Below, one piece after another: positions 6,931 through 8,268 of a DNA stretch of 8,268 bases. Source of the DNA: an uncultured Flavobacteriales bacterium. GTDB taxonomy: Bacteria > Bacteroidota > Bacteroidia > Flavobacteriales > Weeksellaceae. The number at the start of each line of letters is the position of its first letter. Position 1 is the first letter of the stretch. A program made the position numbers and the translations under genes. The stretch lies in assembly GCA_937876095.1 (NCBI GenBank), contig CALFIE010000084.1:1-8268 (forward strand), read 5' to 3'. Under the pieces are notes generated by a model, which saw only the letters and a list, made by a program, of their open reading frames with translations, ran no database searches and was not told where the DNA came from.

Positions 6931-6938
6931 CAAAGGTA
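6931..6938 (-). promoter_or_regulatory. -7 promoter element of the response-regulator gene
   Basis: TACCTTTG on the minus strand matches TANNTTTG, with only four bases between it and the ATG at 6926. If initiation falls at the usual distance, the transcript starts at or next to the start codon, leaving no leader. The -33 TTG is not visible. The rest of the 153-bp gap to yggS is A/T-rich and shows no convincing terminator or sigma-54 (GG-N10-GC) site. Confidence 0.6.
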
Positions 6939-7079
6939 AGAAATTTAAAAATATATACCATAAAAAATCTGAAATACCTACGTATTAATAATTATAGATG
7001 TTTTATAAGTAGTTTTTTTAAAATATTTTTCTTGAACACAAATTATAAAATTAATGAATATAAAAATAAATTTCAAAAT

Positions 7080-7742
7080 CTAATATATTCTAGCTCCGAA
7101 AATAGCAGAACCTATTCTCACCGAATTAGCTCCACAATCAATTGCAATAGGATAATCATCACTCATTCCCATAGACAAAGTCGTTAGTTTATGGAGTACA
7201 GACAACTCATCAAATAATTTTTTCAGAATACCAAATTCATTTCTAATCTGCGATTCATCTTCGGTAAATGTTGCCATTCCCATTAATCCAATGATGGTGA
7301 TATTTGGGAATTTACCTATTAAATATTCATTAAAAATATCTCTGGCTTCTTCTATTTCTAATCCAAATTTACTTTCTTCTTTCGCGATTTTTACTTGTAG
7401 TGAAATTTTGATGGTTCTGTTGTTTTTTTTGGCTTCTTTGTCTATTTCTAGAAGCAATTTTTTAGAATCTACACTTTGTATAGTATCAACAAACGGAGCT
7501 ATGTACTTTACTTTGTTGGTTTGTAAATGACCAATTAAGTGCCAATTGATGTCTTTTGGTAGTTGATCGTGTTTCTCGGTAAGTTCCTGCACTTTGTTTT
7601 CCCCGAAAATACGTTGTCCACAATTATACACTTGTAGAATTTTGTCTACAGAATTATTTTTAGAAACAGCAACCAATTCTACATTTTGGGGTAGATTTTC
7701 TAAAATTTTATTGAAATTATTTACTATTTGTTCAAAAATCAT
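7080..7742 (-). CDS. yggS: YggS/PROSC family pyridoxal-phosphate homeostasis protein
   Basis: This 220-residue protein is a single-domain PLP-binding TIM barrel of the YggS/PROSC/YBL036C family. Members bind PLP without a known catalytic reaction and keep PLP and amino-acid pools balanced. K28 in LVAVSKN is the PLP lysine. Other family signatures are FGENKVQEL (46-54), WHLIGHLQTNK (67-77), GLMGMA (152-157), LSMGMSDD (189-196) and VRIGSAIFGAR (208-218), which would hold the phosphate. The length is usual. It reads on the minus strand upstream of the response regulator with 153 bases between, so co-transcription is uncertain. A -7 element overlapped by an 18-bp palindrome lies about 50 bases upstream of the ATG and suggests control by a dimeric regulator. 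No residue is missing; the assignment is firm, although the cellular role of the family is only partly known. Confidence 0.95.
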   Translation of the reverse strand: MIFEQIVNNFNKILENLPQNVELVAVSKNNSVDKILQVYNCGQRIFGENKVQELTEKHDQLPKDINWHLIGHLQTNKVKYIAPFVDTIQSVDSKKLLLEIDKEAKKNNRTIKISLQVKIAKEESKFGLEIEEARDIFNEYLIGKFPNITIIGLMGMATFTEDESQIRNEFGILKKLFDELSVLHKLTTLSMGMSDDYPIAIDCGANSVRIGSAIFGARIY

Positions 7743-7781
7743 GGTTTAATATAAATGCTAATAAAATAAGGTATTTTTACT

Positions 7782-7799
7782 TATTTGAAATTTCAAATA
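7782..7799. repeat. 18-bp perfect palindrome at the yggS promoter (possible operator)
   Basis: TATTTGAAATTTCAAATA is an exact palindrome centred between 7790 and 7791. It overlaps six bases of the yggS -7 element (7794-7801) and covers the predicted transcription start. This is where a dimeric repressor would bind. Its composition (two G-C pairs among 18 positions) makes a chance origin possible in such A/T-rich DNA. Confidence 0.4.
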
Positions 7800-7801
7800 T
7801 A
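7794..7801 (-). promoter_or_regulatory. -7 promoter element of yggS
   Basis: TATATTTG on the minus strand matches TANNTTTG. It would give a leader of about 45-50 bases, longer than those of the other genes here. No TTG lies at 17-23 bases upstream; the nearest (minus 7833-7831) is 29 bases away. Confidence 0.45.
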
Positions 7802-8198
7802 TATATTTTTGATTCATTATTTAAAAAAAACAATTTAAGAAAACAATCAAAATTAAAATGAGATAATATTAAACAGATAAAGTATTTGATTTTAGAAAAA
7901 ATCCTAATTATAAAGTTTACCAAAGAGTTTTTATTAATACCAAATGCACTTAAAAAAGTAGTACAAACTTCTGATAATATAGAAATTTTCTCCAAAGTGA
8001 ATATTTATCACAAAAGAATAGAAACAATTATTGTATAATTTGTGTAAAAATAGGTTGGGTTGCTTATTCTTTAAGTAAAACATTAAATAAATTAAAAAAA
8101 GTTGTTTTCATCTTTTTGTGAAAATCATACGTATTTTTTTTTCAAAACTTTATATTATTTTATAAAAACAACAAATATTAGTAATATCTCAGATGTAT
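7802..8198. other. A/T-rich stretch with no supported gene
   Basis: Nothing here can be called a gene. A 72-codon minus-strand frame (7995-7777) opens only with TTG, overlaps the yggS promoter and resembles no family I know. A plus-strand frame open from 7862 to 8038 has no ATG. The two overlap antisense and both have the composition expected of A/T-rich noncoding DNA. Small structures are present: a 6-bp hairpin TTTTCA/TGAAAA (8105-8110 with 8119-8124) followed by a run of T's from 8133, and the 13-base inverted repeat ATATTAGTAATAT (8175-8187). I see no tRNA, rRNA or known riboswitch pattern. Confidence 0.5.
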
Positions 8199-8206
8199 TA
8201 TTTTTG
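8199..8206 (+). promoter_or_regulatory. Probable -7 promoter element for a gene at the right edge
   Basis: TATTTTTG matches TANNTTTG and reads rightwards. An ATG at 8265-8267, one base from the window end, is a candidate start, which would give a leader of about 50 bases. That leader contains CTGC-ATTT-GCAG (8237-8248), a small potential hairpin. The inverted repeat at 8175-8187 lies where the -33 element would be and could be an operator. The gene itself cannot be identified. Confidence 0.45.
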
Positions 8207-8268
8207 ACAAAAAATAACATAAAAGTCTTTAAATCTCTGCATTTGCAGTATTAGAATTCCCACAATGA

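Noticed and set aside
6978..7019. Plus-strand inverted repeat CTAC...GTAG followed by seven T's
   Set aside because: The stem has two mismatches in ten positions and a long loop, and no plus-strand gene lies upstream for it to terminate.
7777..7995. 72-codon minus-strand frame upstream of yggS
   Set aside because: It opens only with TTG, has an in-frame stop just before, overlaps the yggS promoter and palindrome, contains no recognisable motif, and consists of residues expected from A/T-rich noncoding DNA.
7862..8038. Plus-strand frame that might be a gene remnant
   Set aside because: It has no ATG start and no family resemblance, and it overlaps the equally weak minus-strand frame. Open frames of this size are common in such A/T-rich sequence.

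Overview
The window is about 8.3 kb of A+T-rich DNA carrying seven complete chromosomal genes. It very probably comes from the Bacteroidota, order Flavobacteriales, and most likely the Weeksellaceae (Chryseobacterium relatives). Two things point there. Era, MATE and the sigma-54 response regulator read like the flavobacterial versions I know. Almost every gene is also preceded by the Bacteroidota -7 promoter element TANNTTTG, with an A-rich leader and no Shine-Dalgarno sequence. The family assignment is from memory, not from a search.

Layout, left to right. On the minus strand (112-2743) lie a class V aminotransferase of the molybdenum-cofactor-sulfurase/cysteine-desulfurase type and, upstream of it, a YqhD-like iron/zinc alcohol dehydrogenase. 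A hairpin terminator and a separate promoter divide the two. A 158-bp divergent region (2744-2901) holds a promoter for each direction. On the plus strand follow era (ribosome-assembly GTPase, GTG start) and a small DoxX-family membrane protein with its own promoter. A 37-bp convergent gap separates DoxX from a second minus-strand block: yggS (7742-7080), a sigma-54-type response regulator (6926-5742) and a MATE exporter (5658-4294). A good hairpin terminator lies between the regulator and MATE. The last 526 bp (7743-8268) hold no gene I can support, but contain the yggS promoter with an 18-bp perfect palindrome and a probable promoter for a gene starting at or beyond the right edge.

The genes do not form one pathway. 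Most look like single-gene transcription units: each has its own -7 element, and two gene boundaries have intrinsic terminators. I found no phage, transposon, CRISPR, toxin-antitoxin or biosynthetic cluster, so I do not claim a new multi-gene system. The points most worth following are the response regulator with no DNA-binding domain and an almost leaderless start, the terminator-like hairpin in the MATE leader, the palindrome over the yggS promoter, and the stand-alone MoCo-sulfurase-like enzyme.
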